Origin: Planktothricoides sp. SR001
Lineage (GTDB): Bacteria; Cyanobacteriota; Cyanobacteriia; Cyanobacteriales; Laspinemataceae
Assembly (NCBI RefSeq): GCF_001276715.1
Contig: NZ_LIUQ01000002.1
Location: forward strand, 18,554-81,945
Reading direction: 5' to 3'
DNA: 63,392 bases
Positions 36,089-44,391 of this stretch are shown here, piece by piece; within the stretch, counting starts at the first letter, position 1; each line of letters starts with the position of its first letter. Below the pieces are notes generated by a model. That model did no database searches. It was not told the DNA's origin and saw only the letters and a list, made by a program, of their open reading frames with translations. Made by a program: the position numbers and the translations under genes.

Positions 36089-36481
36089 GTGACTACGACG
36101 AATACCCCCCAAATTAGAGAAACGATTCGACTGGCTCCTAGTTTTGTGATTCCTTTGGTATTGGCGATCGCAGCCATTCCTCTACTGCTGGTTCAAGTTT
36201 GGATTGGCTTGCCCGTTGAGGTATTGGCTGTATTTTTGTTGTTTCAAACCGCCACAATTCGCTTGGAGTTTACTCAAACCGCTTTGGATATTTACCGCTC
36301 AAATCAAAGAATTCGCCAGTTTCCCTACCAAGACTGGTCTCACTGGGAAATCTTTTGGCCTCCGGTGCCGATTCTATTTTATTTTCGCGAAGTGAACAGC
36401 ATTCACTTTCTGCCAATTTTGTTTAATCCCAAAATGCTGCAAACCTGTCTAGAAGAACGCTGTCCGAGAAAAATTAAGTAA
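36089..36481 (+). CDS. DUF3119-family membrane protein
   Basis: A 130-residue cyanobacterial protein. Two adjacent hydrophobic segments (FVIPLVLAIAAIPLLLVQVWI and VEVLAVFLLFQTA) form a hairpin in the membrane. They are followed by a PH-like part: RLEFTQTALDIYRSNQRIRQFPYQDWSHWEIFWPPVPILFYFREVNSIHFLPILF. The family is conserved across cyanobacteria and plastid-bearing eukaryotes; its function is not established here. I chose the GTG at 36089 because GAGAGGA lies 6-7 nt upstream; a TTG two codons earlier is an alternative. The DUF3086 gene follows after a palindrome, a pairing common in cyanobacteria. Confidence 0.85.
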   Translation: MTTTNTPQIRETIRLAPSFVIPLVLAIAAIPLLLVQVWIGLPVEVLAVFLLFQTATIRLEFTQTALDIYRSNQRIRQFPYQDWSHWEIFWPPVPILFYFREVNSIHFLPILFNPKMLQTCLEERCPRKIK

Positions 36482-36578
36482 AGAATCGGTAAATTCCAAA
36501 CGGGCAATCGTCAGGGTTTCGAGGGGCAGAAAAAGCGGCGATTCGAGATGAAAATGATTGCTCAAACCTGAGTAATGA

Positions 36579-36624
36579 CTTGCGTATATATAGATGCATC
36601 TAGATGCATCTATATATACGCAAG
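36579..36624. repeat. 46-bp perfect palindrome
   Basis: Every base from 36579 to 36624 matches its complement about the centre at 36601/36602, with CTAG in the middle and no loop. The left arm reads CTTGCGTATATATAGATGCA. It lies between the DUF3119 and DUF3086 genes, about 100 bp after the first and 45 bp before the second. Confidence 0.92.
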
Positions 36625-36668
36625 GGTGAGAAATTGCTTAAACTATTAAAGATTTTTACTGTTGACTT

Positions 36669-38117
36669 ATGATTTCAGAGCCAAGTCAAAACCCAGATTC
36701 ATTGGCAAATAATCTAGATTTTTCCACAGCGGACGTTTGGGCGGATGCCCCCGCAGACGAACCGGGGCCAGAAGTTGTGGTAAAGGCGGCGGAAAACGAG
36801 GAAAAGGTTGTGGTGAATTTGACCCCCTCGTCAGAAGTTGAGGCATCAGAAACCGAAGCATCGGTTTCTCCGGCAGAGTCTTTACCGCTGACTGATTTAG
36901 TCGAAGACAAAGAGTTGCCGGATGAAGATTTAGGCACAGCTTCGGCGATCGCCTCGCCCTCCGCAGCGGAACCCCCGGAAGTGAATAAGGCTGAACCGAT
37001 CGCGGCACCCACCCCTGTGGAAGCGATCGCACTTCAGGGGCAATCGCCAGAAATTGCTCAAGGGGAAGCCTATAAAGATATCGAGGATCAAAGAGATCGT
37101 TTGGTCAATGATGTGGCGGAATTACAACGGCAAAAAAAAGCCTTGCAAGAAGAGATTTTGCAGTTAGAAGCGAACCGGGGGCGCTTGCTGCAAGAAAATA
37201 TCGCGGAACTCCAGAACACTCTGGGGCAAATGATCCAAGAGTCTTTAGGTGAGTTGCAACAACGCAAACAGGCTTTACAAATTTCTGTGGAACAACTTGA
37301 ACGACGGCAAGAACGCATTCGCAAGGAAATGCAGACCACTTTTGCCGGTGTTTCCCAAGACTTAGCGATTCGGGTTCAAGGGTTTAAAGATTATTTGGTG
37401 GGGAGTTTGCAGGATTTGGTCAGGGCAGCGGAAGACTTGGAGATGTCTCCGAAACAGCGATCGCCTGAACCAGCTTCTGATGAGCGATTCCGCGAAGCGG
37501 ATCCCTCAAGGGAATCGCGTTCCTCCGGGCAACCAGCCGCCAGCGGTCCGAATAACCCCGAATTTGGGAATTCGTCTTTTGAAGAACAAGCCCAGCTAAT
37601 TCGGCGAATTTTAAAGCAATTTCGCACTCAACCGGACTACTACGGCCCACCGTGGCAACTGCGGCGCACCTTTGAACCCATTCACGCGGAACGAGTCTCT
37701 AACTGGTTTTTCACCCAAGGAGGACGTGGGGCTTTACGGACAATGGGCAGTCGCTTACAAAATATCTTGGTTGCCTCAGCGGTGATGTCCTGCTTGCGGA
37801 AAATCTATGGCAACCGTTTTCGGACTTTAGTCTTAGCGGATAGTCCAGAACGCTTAGGAGAATGGCGCCGAGGTTTGCAAGATTGTTTAGGCATTTCCCG
37901 CAGTGATTTTGGCCCTGAACGTGGGGTGGTATTGTTTGAGGATGCGGAAGCCTTAGTTCAAAAAGCCGAAAGATTGATTAAAGATGGTTTAATGCCACTA
38001 ATTTTAATTGATGAAACTGAAGGGCAAATTAACTTAGGAGTGCTGCAATTTCCTTTATGGTTAGCGTTTGCTGCTGAACCAAAAATGTCAGCCGCCGCTG
38101 CTTCTAGTAATTGGTAA
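36669..38117 (+). CDS. DUF3086-domain protein
   Basis: A 482-residue protein. Residues 1-130 are acidic and low in complexity. About 135-235 is a long coiled coil (DQRDRLVNDVAELQRQKKALQ...LQQRKQALQISVEQLERRQERIRKEM). The conserved C-terminal half, about 315-475, is the DUF3086 domain (YYGPPWQLRRTFEPIHAERVSNWFFTQGGRGALRTMGSRLQNIL, then LVLADSPERLGEWRRGLQDCLGISRSDFG). The function is unknown; the family is confined to cyanobacteria. Residues about 272-284, inside a variable linker, are encoded by a palindromic repeat at 37484-37518. The palindrome at 36579 separates this gene from DUF3119. Confidence 0.87.
   Translation: MISEPSQNPDSLANNLDFSTADVWADAPADEPGPEVVVKAAENEEKVVVNLTPSSEVEASETEASVSPAESLPLTDLVEDKELPDEDLGTASAIASPSAAEPPEVNKAEPIAAPTPVEAIALQGQSPEIAQGEAYKDIEDQRDRLVNDVAELQRQKKALQEEILQLEANRGRLLQENIAELQNTLGQMIQESLGELQQRKQALQISVEQLERRQERIRKEMQTTFAGVSQDLAIRVQGFKDYLVGSLQDLVRAAEDLEMSPKQRSPEPASDERFREADPSRESRSSGQPAASGPNNPEFGNSSFEEQAQLIRRILKQFRTQPDYYGPPWQLRRTFEPIHAERVSNWFFTQGGRGALRTMGSRLQNILVASAVMSCLRKIYGNRFRTLVLADSPERLGEWRRGLQDCLGISRSDFGPERGVVLFEDAEALVQKAERLIKDGLMPLILIDETEGQINLGVLQFPLWLAFAAEPKMSAAAASSNW
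37484..37518. repeat. In-frame palindromic repeat inside the DUF3086 gene
   Basis: GCGATTCC (37484-37491) pairs with GGAATCGC (37511-37518). Nested inside are CCGCGAAGCGG and TCCCTCAAGGGA. It adds about a dozen residues (RFREADPSRES) in a low-complexity linker. Confidence 0.75.
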
Positions 38118-38279
38118 TATTAGGAGACATTAGTCATATTAAAGGGCAGTCGAGCGATTGCCCCTAGTCCCTTTGTCCTAGTTTTTCCTAGTTTTTTGCT
38201 TTTTAGGCGAGCGATCGGCAAACATTGCTGACTTTTGATCTGACCTTGGATCGGCGTCTTCAAAATTTACCAAAAAAAA

Positions 38280-38311
38280 TACAATAGCAAGAAATTTCTC
38301 TTGCTATTGTA
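38280..38311 (-). terminator. Intrinsic terminator of the processing-protease gene
   Basis: TACAATAGCAAGA (38280-38292) pairs perfectly with 38299-38311 over a 6-nt loop. On the minus strand it is followed by a run of eight T residues (the A run at 38272-38279). It lies 20 bp past the protease stop codon and also faces the end of the DUF3086 gene. Confidence 0.88.
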
Positions 38312-38330
38312 AATAATTGGATTTAAGCAT

Positions 38331-39641
38331 CTAGCGATACAGTGAATCTTGGACGGCAAAAGGTTGCGGTCTAATTTGGGCTTGTAAATTGGATACGGCT
38401 TGCAGATAACAAGGATCTTCGTGAGTACCGAGGAGAGATGTATTAGTGGAAGCCCGCAGTTGTTCGGCACTGTTCATGTCCACCTGAATATCCGGGGTAA
38501 TTCCCTTGTGGCTAATATCAGTGCCATTAGGAGTGTAGTAGTGGGCGATCGTCACCGCTAAACCGGAACCGTCAGAAAGTTTATGCACCGATTGCACCAA
38601 GGCTTTGCCAAAGGTTTGACCCCCAATAATCGTGGCTCTGCCATTATCTTGGAGGGCACCGGCTAAAATTTCACTAGCACTGGCGGAGTTATTATCCACC
38701 AAAACCGCTAAGGGCAAGTTGGTTAAAGCTTTACCTTTGGCTGCAAAATCCTCCCCAAATCCATTGCGGTTGACCGTCCGCACGATGTCCCCTTCACTCA
38801 GCCACATTTTGGCAATGTCAATGCTGGCATATAATAGACCTCCAGGATTTCCCCGCAGGTCAAGGACAAAGGCGTCCACATTCTGCTGCTGCAAATTTTG
38901 GATCGCGCTTTTCATTTGTTCTGCCGCATGGGAACTAAATTCTTTCAAGCGGATATAGCCGATTTTGTTCGATCCTTCTTGTTGTAAGGTATAATGCACC
39001 GCTGGCAAGGCAATTCGGGCACGAGTCAGGGTGACTTCAAATTCGTGGGATCCAGGGCGAAATAGTTTTAGTTGAATTTGGGTGCCGACTTCGCCTCTAA
39101 TCAATTGGGCGGCTTGATCCACCTTCATGTTATCGGTGGATTGACCGTCAATTTGCAGAATGTGATCCCCTGATTTAATTCCGGCTAACATTGCCGGAGA
39201 GTTTTCCATCGGTTCTGCTACGGTGATCCGATTGCTCTGTTGATCCAGTTGCAGCCGCATCCCTACCCCAGTCAGTTCCCCAGCGGTCTGGTTGCTCAGG
39301 GCTTGATATTGCTCTGGGTCTAAAAATCGGGTGTAGCGATCGCCCAATTCAGCGAGTGCTTGGCGTAATGCGGCATAAGCTTGCTCGGTGGAACTGTATT
39401 CAGTATTGAGCAACCGAGTTCTCACCGATTGCCAATCTACTTGATTAAAATCAGGATCGACATATCTTTGGTTAACAATTTGCCACGCTTCATCCAAAAC
39501 AGTTTTCGGACTATCTTCCAGGGCGGCTAACACAGAACGATTCCAGCCCGAACTCAACGAGGATAAAGTTGCAGTGGTGGCAAGGGTTCCAGTAAATAAG
39601 GCAACTTGAAGAAAACGAAAGCCTCTTGAATATTGATTCAT
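38331..39641 (-). CDS. Carboxyl-terminal processing protease (S41 family, CtpA/B/C type)
   Basis: Exported Ser-Lys protease. Residues 1-40 include a signal segment (VALFTGTLATTATLSSL). A PDZ domain spans about 120-205 (GELTGVGMRL, AGIKSGDHILQIDG). The S41 catalytic core follows, with GYIRLKEFS, LDLRGNPGGLL, and the Ser-Lys dyad S321 in NNSASASEILAGAL and K346 in TFGKALVQ, at the family spacing of 25. In cyanobacteria CtpA matures the D1 protein of photosystem II. The three paralogues cannot be separated by eye, so the exact member is left open. Its 436 residues are normal, and a good terminator follows. Confidence 0.92.
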   Translation of the reverse strand: MNQYSRGFRFLQVALFTGTLATTATLSSLSSGWNRSVLAALEDSPKTVLDEAWQIVNQRYVDPDFNQVDWQSVRTRLLNTEYSSTEQAYAALRQALAELGDRYTRFLDPEQYQALSNQTAGELTGVGMRLQLDQQSNRITVAEPMENSPAMLAGIKSGDHILQIDGQSTDNMKVDQAAQLIRGEVGTQIQLKLFRPGSHEFEVTLTRARIALPAVHYTLQQEGSNKIGYIRLKEFSSHAAEQMKSAIQNLQQQNVDAFVLDLRGNPGGLLYASIDIAKMWLSEGDIVRTVNRNGFGEDFAAKGKALTNLPLAVLVDNNSASASEILAGALQDNGRATIIGGQTFGKALVQSVHKLSDGSGLAVTIAHYYTPNGTDISHKGITPDIQVDMNSAEQLRASTNTSLLGTHEDPCYLQAVSNLQAQIRPQPFAVQDSLYR

Positions 39642-40387
39642 GAAAATTCGCTCTGACGGAGTGGACTTGATTAAGCAGTGGGTGACAACACCAGGTAAAA
39701 CCTAGGAAAACCTTGTAATTTTTGAAACTTCCTAGATTTTTTTAGGGGTTGTGATTTCATCTGGTGATGAGCATACTTTATATTTTCAAAGTCTATCTGG
39801 CTTTGGAAAATATAAATTTAAGTTACTAAAAATTTAGCAGTATCATTAATCAAGATTCAAATTTAAACCCAAATTTAAATCAATGACTAAATTTGGCAAT
39901 GCCGCTCAATGTTTTAAGATTAAATAGATTTAACTTGTCAAACATTGCGCTTGGCTCTTCAGCCCTAGGGTGTGATTTTTGGTACAACCCAGGAGGTGTT
40001 TTCAGGCAATATAATTACTTATGAGCGATGAAAGGATTGTTTCAGCCATTTTATTGGGTGGCCTAGTTTATCCTAACTTCAACAGTCAAATCAGATTTTC
40101 CGTAAAATCTCCAACTTGACTTAGCAGATTTTTTCGGTTTAGTCTGTGTGAGAAGCAATAGAGTACAGTAAAATTACACCAGAATTACACCAGAATTACA
40201 CCAGAAATTATGTCCACATAACCGCCAGGGATTTTCCCGGTAGAAATACGGAAAGCTCCAGTCAGTGAATTGGCGCAAGCTGTCAAACACTGGTATTTTT
40301 TACTGATTATGGCTGGCGCTGTGAATCGCTGCCCTTGTTTCTAGTGTAGCTAAAATAATCATAAAAAGCAGCAGTCTGAACAAAATT
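39642..40387. other. Divergent intergenic region with an 11-bp triple repeat
   Basis: 746 bp between divergent genes, so it should carry two promoters. Three perfect copies of AATTACACCAG are at 40172, 40183 and 40194. A 32-codon open frame from the ATG at 40021 has no supporting similarity. Nothing else stands out. Confidence 0.55.
40172..40204. repeat. Three perfect 11-bp tandem repeats
   Basis: AATTACACCAG three times in a row, about 185 bp before the start of the 274-residue gene. Eleven-bp spacing puts the units on one DNA face. Confidence 0.85.
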
Positions 40388-41212
40388 ATGATCGGATCAC
40401 AACTCAAAACGGTTTACCCAAGGTGGTGGGAGGTCGCCAGTAATGGCGCGATTCGCGCAGCGATCCCTTCGGGAATCGCACTAGCAGCCCTTTGCGGTGT
40501 AGTGTTTATGCAGCAAAGTCGTTTGGATCGGGCTGCCCTGAACCCTCTGAGCCCACAGCAAGCGGATCAACAAGAGGCGTTACAGATCGAACTGATGAAG
40601 CGATCGCCCACGTTAGGGTTTGATAATGCGATCGCCAACTGGGCATTCATTAAGTTTATTGGCTACTTCGGTGACGAGGAACTGCGTGACCAGACTGGGT
40701 ATGAACTCAATGATGATTATTTTGACTTGCTGACCCAAAGGGATCCACGCTTCATGGAAGCTTACCTATTTATTTCTTCTGCGGTTTCTTTCATGCAAGC
40801 CAAGCCGGAATTAGGGGTGAAGTTAATGCAGCGGGGAACCGAAGTGCTTTCCCCAGAAATCAACCCTAGATCCTATCTCCTCTGGCGCTATAAAGGCATC
40901 GACCAGTTATTGTTAGTTAATGATATTCCTGGGGCAATTAAATCTCACGAAATCGCCGCCGAATGGGTGAAAGGAACTCCCGATGAAAAATTTGCCTCTA
41001 TCTACGCACAAACCGCTGAATTTCTCAAAAGTAACCCAGATAATACTGATGTGCGGTTTTGGGCTTGGAGTGAAGTTTATTATAGTACAGTGGATAAAAA
41101 TGTGAAAGCACGGGCTGAGGCGGAACTCTTAAAACTCGGTGCCAATAAAAGGGTTGACGAAGATGGAAATATATATTTTGCTCTGCCAGTGTCGAATAAT
41201 AAACAGCGGTAA
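40388..41212 (+). CDS. Conserved cyanobacterial membrane-anchored protein, TPR-like
   Basis: A 274-residue protein with one N-terminal membrane helix (about 28-44) and a helical, TPR-like body: LGFDNAIANWAFIKFIGYFGDEELRDQTGYELNDDYFDLLTQRDPRFMEAYLFISSAVSFMQAKPELG, with repeated alpha-hairpins after it. I recognise it only as a conserved hypothetical of cyanobacteria. Residues about 21-31 (AIRAAIPSGIA), just before the helix, are encoded by a palindromic repeat at 40448-40479. Its stop overlaps the next start as TAATG, so it is translated with the YdcF-family gene and probably works with it at the membrane. Confidence 0.7.
   Translation: MIGSQLKTVYPRWWEVASNGAIRAAIPSGIALAALCGVVFMQQSRLDRAALNPLSPQQADQQEALQIELMKRSPTLGFDNAIANWAFIKFIGYFGDEELRDQTGYELNDDYFDLLTQRDPRFMEAYLFISSAVSFMQAKPELGVKLMQRGTEVLSPEINPRSYLLWRYKGIDQLLLVNDIPGAIKSHEIAAEWVKGTPDEKFASIYAQTAEFLKSNPDNTDVRFWAWSEVYYSTVDKNVKARAEAELLKLGANKRVDEDGNIYFALPVSNNKQR
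40448..40479. repeat. In-frame palindromic repeat in the 274-residue gene
   Basis: GCGATTC (40448-40454) pairs with GAATCGC (40473-40479), with CCCTTCGGG nested inside. Same family as 19000, 24317 and 37484. Confidence 0.7.
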
Positions 41213-42015
41213 TGAAAGAAAATCCCCGAAAAAAACGCCGTTTTTTTTACTGGCTTAATCATAAGCTTCCTCGGTGGATTTCCTCTTGTAAAATATGGCC
41301 AAACCATTATGGATTAAAAAATCAAGGGAAAATCCGTAAGTTAATCCCTAAATTTATTTCGCTTTTATGCAGTTTTTTTCTGGTGGCGATTCTGATTTTG
41401 ATTGGTTTGGTGGGCAGTTGGTGGTTACTGCTCGATCGCCCAATGTTACGAGAATCAGCGAATAGACCGATTGATAGTATTTTAGTCTTAGGCGGCAGCA
41501 TTAGTCGAGAAATCTATGTGGCACAACTTGCCAAAAAATTTCCCCAAGTACCGATTTTAATTTCCCGTGGTTCTTCAGATCCTTGTATTTGGTTAATTTT
41601 TCAGACAGCCGCCGCCCCCATTCACCACGTTTGGTTGCAAAATTGTGCCACTTCTACTTTTAAAAATTACTATTTTGCTCTGCCGTTATTAAAACAGTGG
41701 AATGTGCATCATTTAAAGATTATTACTTCTGCCAGTCATTTACCCAGAGCAAAATGGTTAGCCCAAATTATTTTGGGTTCTCATGGAATTTGGACAGAAG
41801 TCGATGTGGTTGAAGAAAAAGGCATACCCGGAAATCGGGAAACATGGCTGAAAACTAGCCTAGATGTGATTCGTAGTCTAATTTGGGCAAGAGTCAGTCA
41901 ATATTATAATCCTGAATGTTCCCAGTTAAAACATTTACCAGTGGTTGATTTTTCTGCTTGGAAAAAACGGGGATTTAAATGCGAGCATCAGGCAGGCTTA
42001 AACAATAAAAATTAA
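41212..42015 (+). CDS. YdcF-family (DUF218) membrane protein
   Basis: A 267-residue protein with an N-terminal basic stretch, one membrane helix (about 57-78, FISLLCSFFLVAILILIGLVG) and the DUF218 core. The core blocks are DSILVLGGSISREIYVAQLAKKFPQVPILISRGSSDPC, then STFKNYYFALPLLKQWNVHHLKIITSASHLPRAKWLAQIIL. YdcF proteins bind nucleotides such as SAM and are linked to envelope functions, but the reaction is not known. Its ATG overlaps the stop of the upstream gene by one base, so the two form an operon. A hairpin follows at 42094. Confidence 0.82.
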   Translation: MKENPRKKRRFFYWLNHKLPRWISSCKIWPNHYGLKNQGKIRKLIPKFISLLCSFFLVAILILIGLVGSWWLLLDRPMLRESANRPIDSILVLGGSISREIYVAQLAKKFPQVPILISRGSSDPCIWLIFQTAAAPIHHVWLQNCATSTFKNYYFALPLLKQWNVHHLKIITSASHLPRAKWLAQIILGSHGIWTEVDVVEEKGIPGNRETWLKTSLDVIRSLIWARVSQYYNPECSQLKHLPVVDFSAWKKRGFKCEHQAGLNNKN

Positions 42016-42093
42016 TCCGATCATCTTATTTCACGAGTAAAAATTTCCAAATAAAAGAGATATGATAAATATGTATATTTATATAATAAAATC

Positions 42094-42110
42094 GGTGGGC
42101 TATGCCCACC
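42094..42110. terminator. Hairpin between converging YdcF and DUF1499 genes
   Basis: GGTGGGC (42094-42100) pairs with GCCCACC (42104-42110) around TAT. GGTGGGCTATGCCCACC is also a common spacer word in cyanobacteria. Confidence 0.6.
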
Positions 42111-42121
42111 ATGAGGAAAAA

Positions 42122-42664
42122 TTAGGGGTTAAATTTACTGCGAATGGCTTCGATTCTTTTCCGGTTGACCCCTAAGTCTGATTCACCGAGACGGGAAGCG
42201 GAACGAACTTGAATGGTTGCTGCTTCGGGGTCTAAATAAAATTCTACATCATCGACAAATCCCATTAATTTACTGGTAAATTCGGCATAGATATAGTTGT
42301 GTTCAGCGGTAATGATTTTGGCATTTTCGCTCGCTTCTATAATTTCCTTTAGTTGCCCGATCGCCTCTGCGGGAGTTCCTTGATAGGTCAGCGGGGCAAT
42401 TTGATGTTCCCCATCTCCGCTTTGACTAGACACGCAGTTGGGAGAAGCGGGACAAGTGGCTAAGGCACCATTTTTTACTCCTAAATTTCTGGGGCGATCG
42501 CCGGAAAAAGAAAATAGACTAGCCACCATTGTTTCTGGTAAGCGATCGTTGGCGATTGCCGGAAAAGTTGAGCCTAAAAAACCGCCGATGGTCAATACAA
42601 AAGCAAGGCAAATCGGCACAATTTTTAAGCGAAATAAGCGAAATAAGCAAAATAATCTTTGCAT
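42122..42664 (-). CDS. DUF1499-family secreted protein
   Basis: A 180-residue protein with a signal peptide (about 14-40, ending IAND) and the DUF1499 domain: CPASPNCVSSQSGDGEHQIAPLTYQGTPAEAIGQLKEIIEA, then YIYAEFTSKLMGFVDDVEFYLDPEAATIQVRSASRLGESDLGVNRKRIEAIR. The two Cys residues in CPASPNC are conserved in the family; the function is unknown. The extreme N-terminus, LFCLFRLFRLK, is encoded by a short AAGCGAAAT-type tandem repeat, so it may be a recent change. A later start is possible, but the signal peptide needs most of this region. Confidence 0.87.
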   Translation of the reverse strand: MQRLFCLFRLFRLKIVPICLAFVLTIGGFLGSTFPAIANDRLPETMVASLFSFSGDRPRNLGVKNGALATCPASPNCVSSQSGDGEHQIAPLTYQGTPAEAIGQLKEIIEASENAKIITAEHNYIYAEFTSKLMGFVDDVEFYLDPEAATIQVRSASRLGESDLGVNRKRIEAIRSKFNP

Positions 42665-43094
42665 GGGTGTTCAGTAAAAAACCACGTCAATTTAGATATT
42701 AATGGGCGATCGGCAGATTGTAAAGGAATCTTATATCTAAGAAACGCTAAAAAAACCAACCATAACAGATAACAGATAATAAACAACAAACAACAAACAA
42801 CAAACAACAAACAACAAACAACAAACAACAAACATAAGTAAATTTGCCGATTTCACCAGAGAAAAGGTTGAATGAATCTGGGTGAGGTTATCAGTGCTTT
42901 AAGAAAAATGCTACTGTGGAAATAGGGCTGGGAAAAATGTTTCATCAATAGTCTGTGCTGAATGACCCGGAAAATCCCAAACAGATTTCTGGCGCGATCG
43001 CACAGCGGGCATCTTGCTTGATGGATTTAGATTGATCCCGGTAATCCCTAAGTAAGTTCCTGATTATGCCTACTGGTCAAGAGAAAAATAACTT
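42665..43094. other. Spacer with a CAACAAA heptamer microsatellite
   Basis: From 42779 to about 42834 the DNA is an ACAACAA heptamer run of about seven to eight units. Open frames through it (Leu/Val/Cys-rich) are artefacts. The remainder, up to the hydrolase gene, shows no gene. Confidence 0.65.
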
Positions 43095-43982
43095 ATGACT
43101 GTGCTAGAAGCTGATTGGCAACACCATTTTATTGAAACCAACCGGATCCGTTTGCACTGTGTGAGTCAAGGAGAAGGTGAATTGGTGGTTTTGTTACATG
43201 GATTTCCAGAGTTTTGGTATTCCTGGCGATATCAAATACCAGCCCTGGCTCGATATTTTAAGGTTGTAGTTCCCGATTTACGGGGATATAATGATTCCGA
43301 TAAGCCGGAAAGTGGCTACGATCTCGATACGTTAACGGCGGATATCCAAGGGTTAATTAAACAGTTAGGTTATGTGAAAGCCCATATTGTGGGACATGAT
43401 TGGGGTGGGGCGATCGCCTGGAACTTGGCGCAAAAGTTTCCCCAATCTTTGGATCGGTTAGCGATTTTAAATGCCCCACATCCCCAACGGTGGTTAACAG
43501 AAATTGGCGGCAATTTCGATCAACTTCAGCGCAGTTGGTTTATCCTCGCTTGTCAATTGCCCGCATTGCCCGAATGGTTAATTCAGTTAAATTTACGCGA
43601 ATTTGTAAAGAATATTTTTCAAAACGAAGCGATTCGCAAAGGGGCTTTTACTGCTGATTTAACTAAGATTTATCAAGATGCTCTGGCAAAACCGGGTGCT
43701 TTATCGGCGGCGTTGAATTATTACCGACAGTTAATGTCTCCGGGGAATTTATTGCAGACTTTGGCGCGATCGCCCAAACCAGTAAAATCCCCTACCTTAG
43801 TCCTTTGGGGTGAAAATGATTCTTTCCTCTCGCCAAAGTTTACTGAAGGTTTGGATAAGTTAATTCAAGCGCCGTTTGAATTAAAATTAGTGCCGCAATG
43901 TGGGCATTGGATTCAACAAGAAGTCCCCCATTTAGTCAATCGGGAATTAATCTCGTTTTTGCGTCAGTCGGGGAAAGGTTAA
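43095..43982 (+). CDS. Alpha/beta hydrolase, epoxide hydrolase-like
   Basis: A 295-residue hydrolase. The oxyanion-hole motif HGFPEFWYSWRYQIPALA (residues 35-52), DLRGYNDSDKP, the nucleophile in GHDWGGAIAWNLA (Asp of HDWGG) and the C-terminal catalytic His in PQCGHWIQQE are all present. Asp as nucleophile and the HGFPE motif mark the epoxide hydrolase/haloalkane dehalogenase group. WGENDSF may supply the acid. The natural substrate is unknown. The gene stands alone, followed by repeats. Confidence 0.9.
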   Translation: MTVLEADWQHHFIETNRIRLHCVSQGEGELVVLLHGFPEFWYSWRYQIPALARYFKVVVPDLRGYNDSDKPESGYDLDTLTADIQGLIKQLGYVKAHIVGHDWGGAIAWNLAQKFPQSLDRLAILNAPHPQRWLTEIGGNFDQLQRSWFILACQLPALPEWLIQLNLREFVKNIFQNEAIRKGAFTADLTKIYQDALAKPGALSAALNYYRQLMSPGNLLQTLARSPKPVKSPTLVLWGENDSFLSPKFTEGLDKLIQAPFELKLVPQCGHWIQQEVPHLVNRELISFLRQSGKG

Positions 43983-44230
43983 TCACCACAAAGACACAAA
44001 GAACACAAAGACATAAAGAACATAAAGAACATAAAAATATTCCTAGTTCCCAGAATCCAGTAGCCAAAAATTTAAACTTTTGACTACTGGATTCTCGTTT
44101 TTTGGCCTGTTCCTGGGCTGAATTGATTAATTGATACCAAATCCGATTCTCAAAACCCACTGATAAAGCTAGATGTCATTCCCGCGAATGCGGGAATCCA
44201 CAGGCGTTTTAGGGGATTACCATAGTCAAT
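43983..44230. other. Spacer with short tandem repeats and a REP-like hairpin
   Basis: Begins with degenerate CACAAAGA repeats (43986-44035). ATTCCCGC (44178-44185) pairs with GCGGGAAT (44190-44197) around GAAT, a REP-like word common in bacterial spacers; a diverged relative occurs near 62020-62060. Confidence 0.6.
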
Positions 44231-44339
44231 ATATAGCGCGTCTAAATCAGTTGGCAAATAAACCCTCACGATGGCGGCCCCCTCTCCCATGCATGGGAGA
44301 GGGGAGCCGATTTGTCAAATTCATTTAGACTCGCTATAT
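44231..44339. mobile_element. 109-bp MITE-like element with central palindrome
   Basis: Terminal inverted repeats of 17 bp with one mismatch are at 44231-44247 (ATATAGCGCGTCTAAAT) and 44323-44339. The interior has a 26-bp perfect palindrome (44279-44304, centred on ATGCAT). No coding capacity. It ends just before the Uma2 gene; the ATG at 44338 overlaps the element end. Confidence 0.75.
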
Positions 44340-44391
44340 GAGAACGGGATTTGGTATGAATTATCATAGATATAAACTGTTGAGGCCAGAT

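Noticed and set aside
36579-36624. Palindrome as an ordinary intrinsic terminator
   Set aside because: No loop, AT-rich stem base, no T run on either side; listed as a repeat instead.
40021-40119. 32-codon open frame MSDERIVSAILLGG
   Set aside because: Plausible start, but the AGGAGG box is too far upstream and nothing supports it; kept out of the gene list.
42625-42831. 68-residue hydrophobic open frame on the minus strand
   Set aside because: Produced by the CAACAAA microsatellite and the DUF1499 gene's 5' end.
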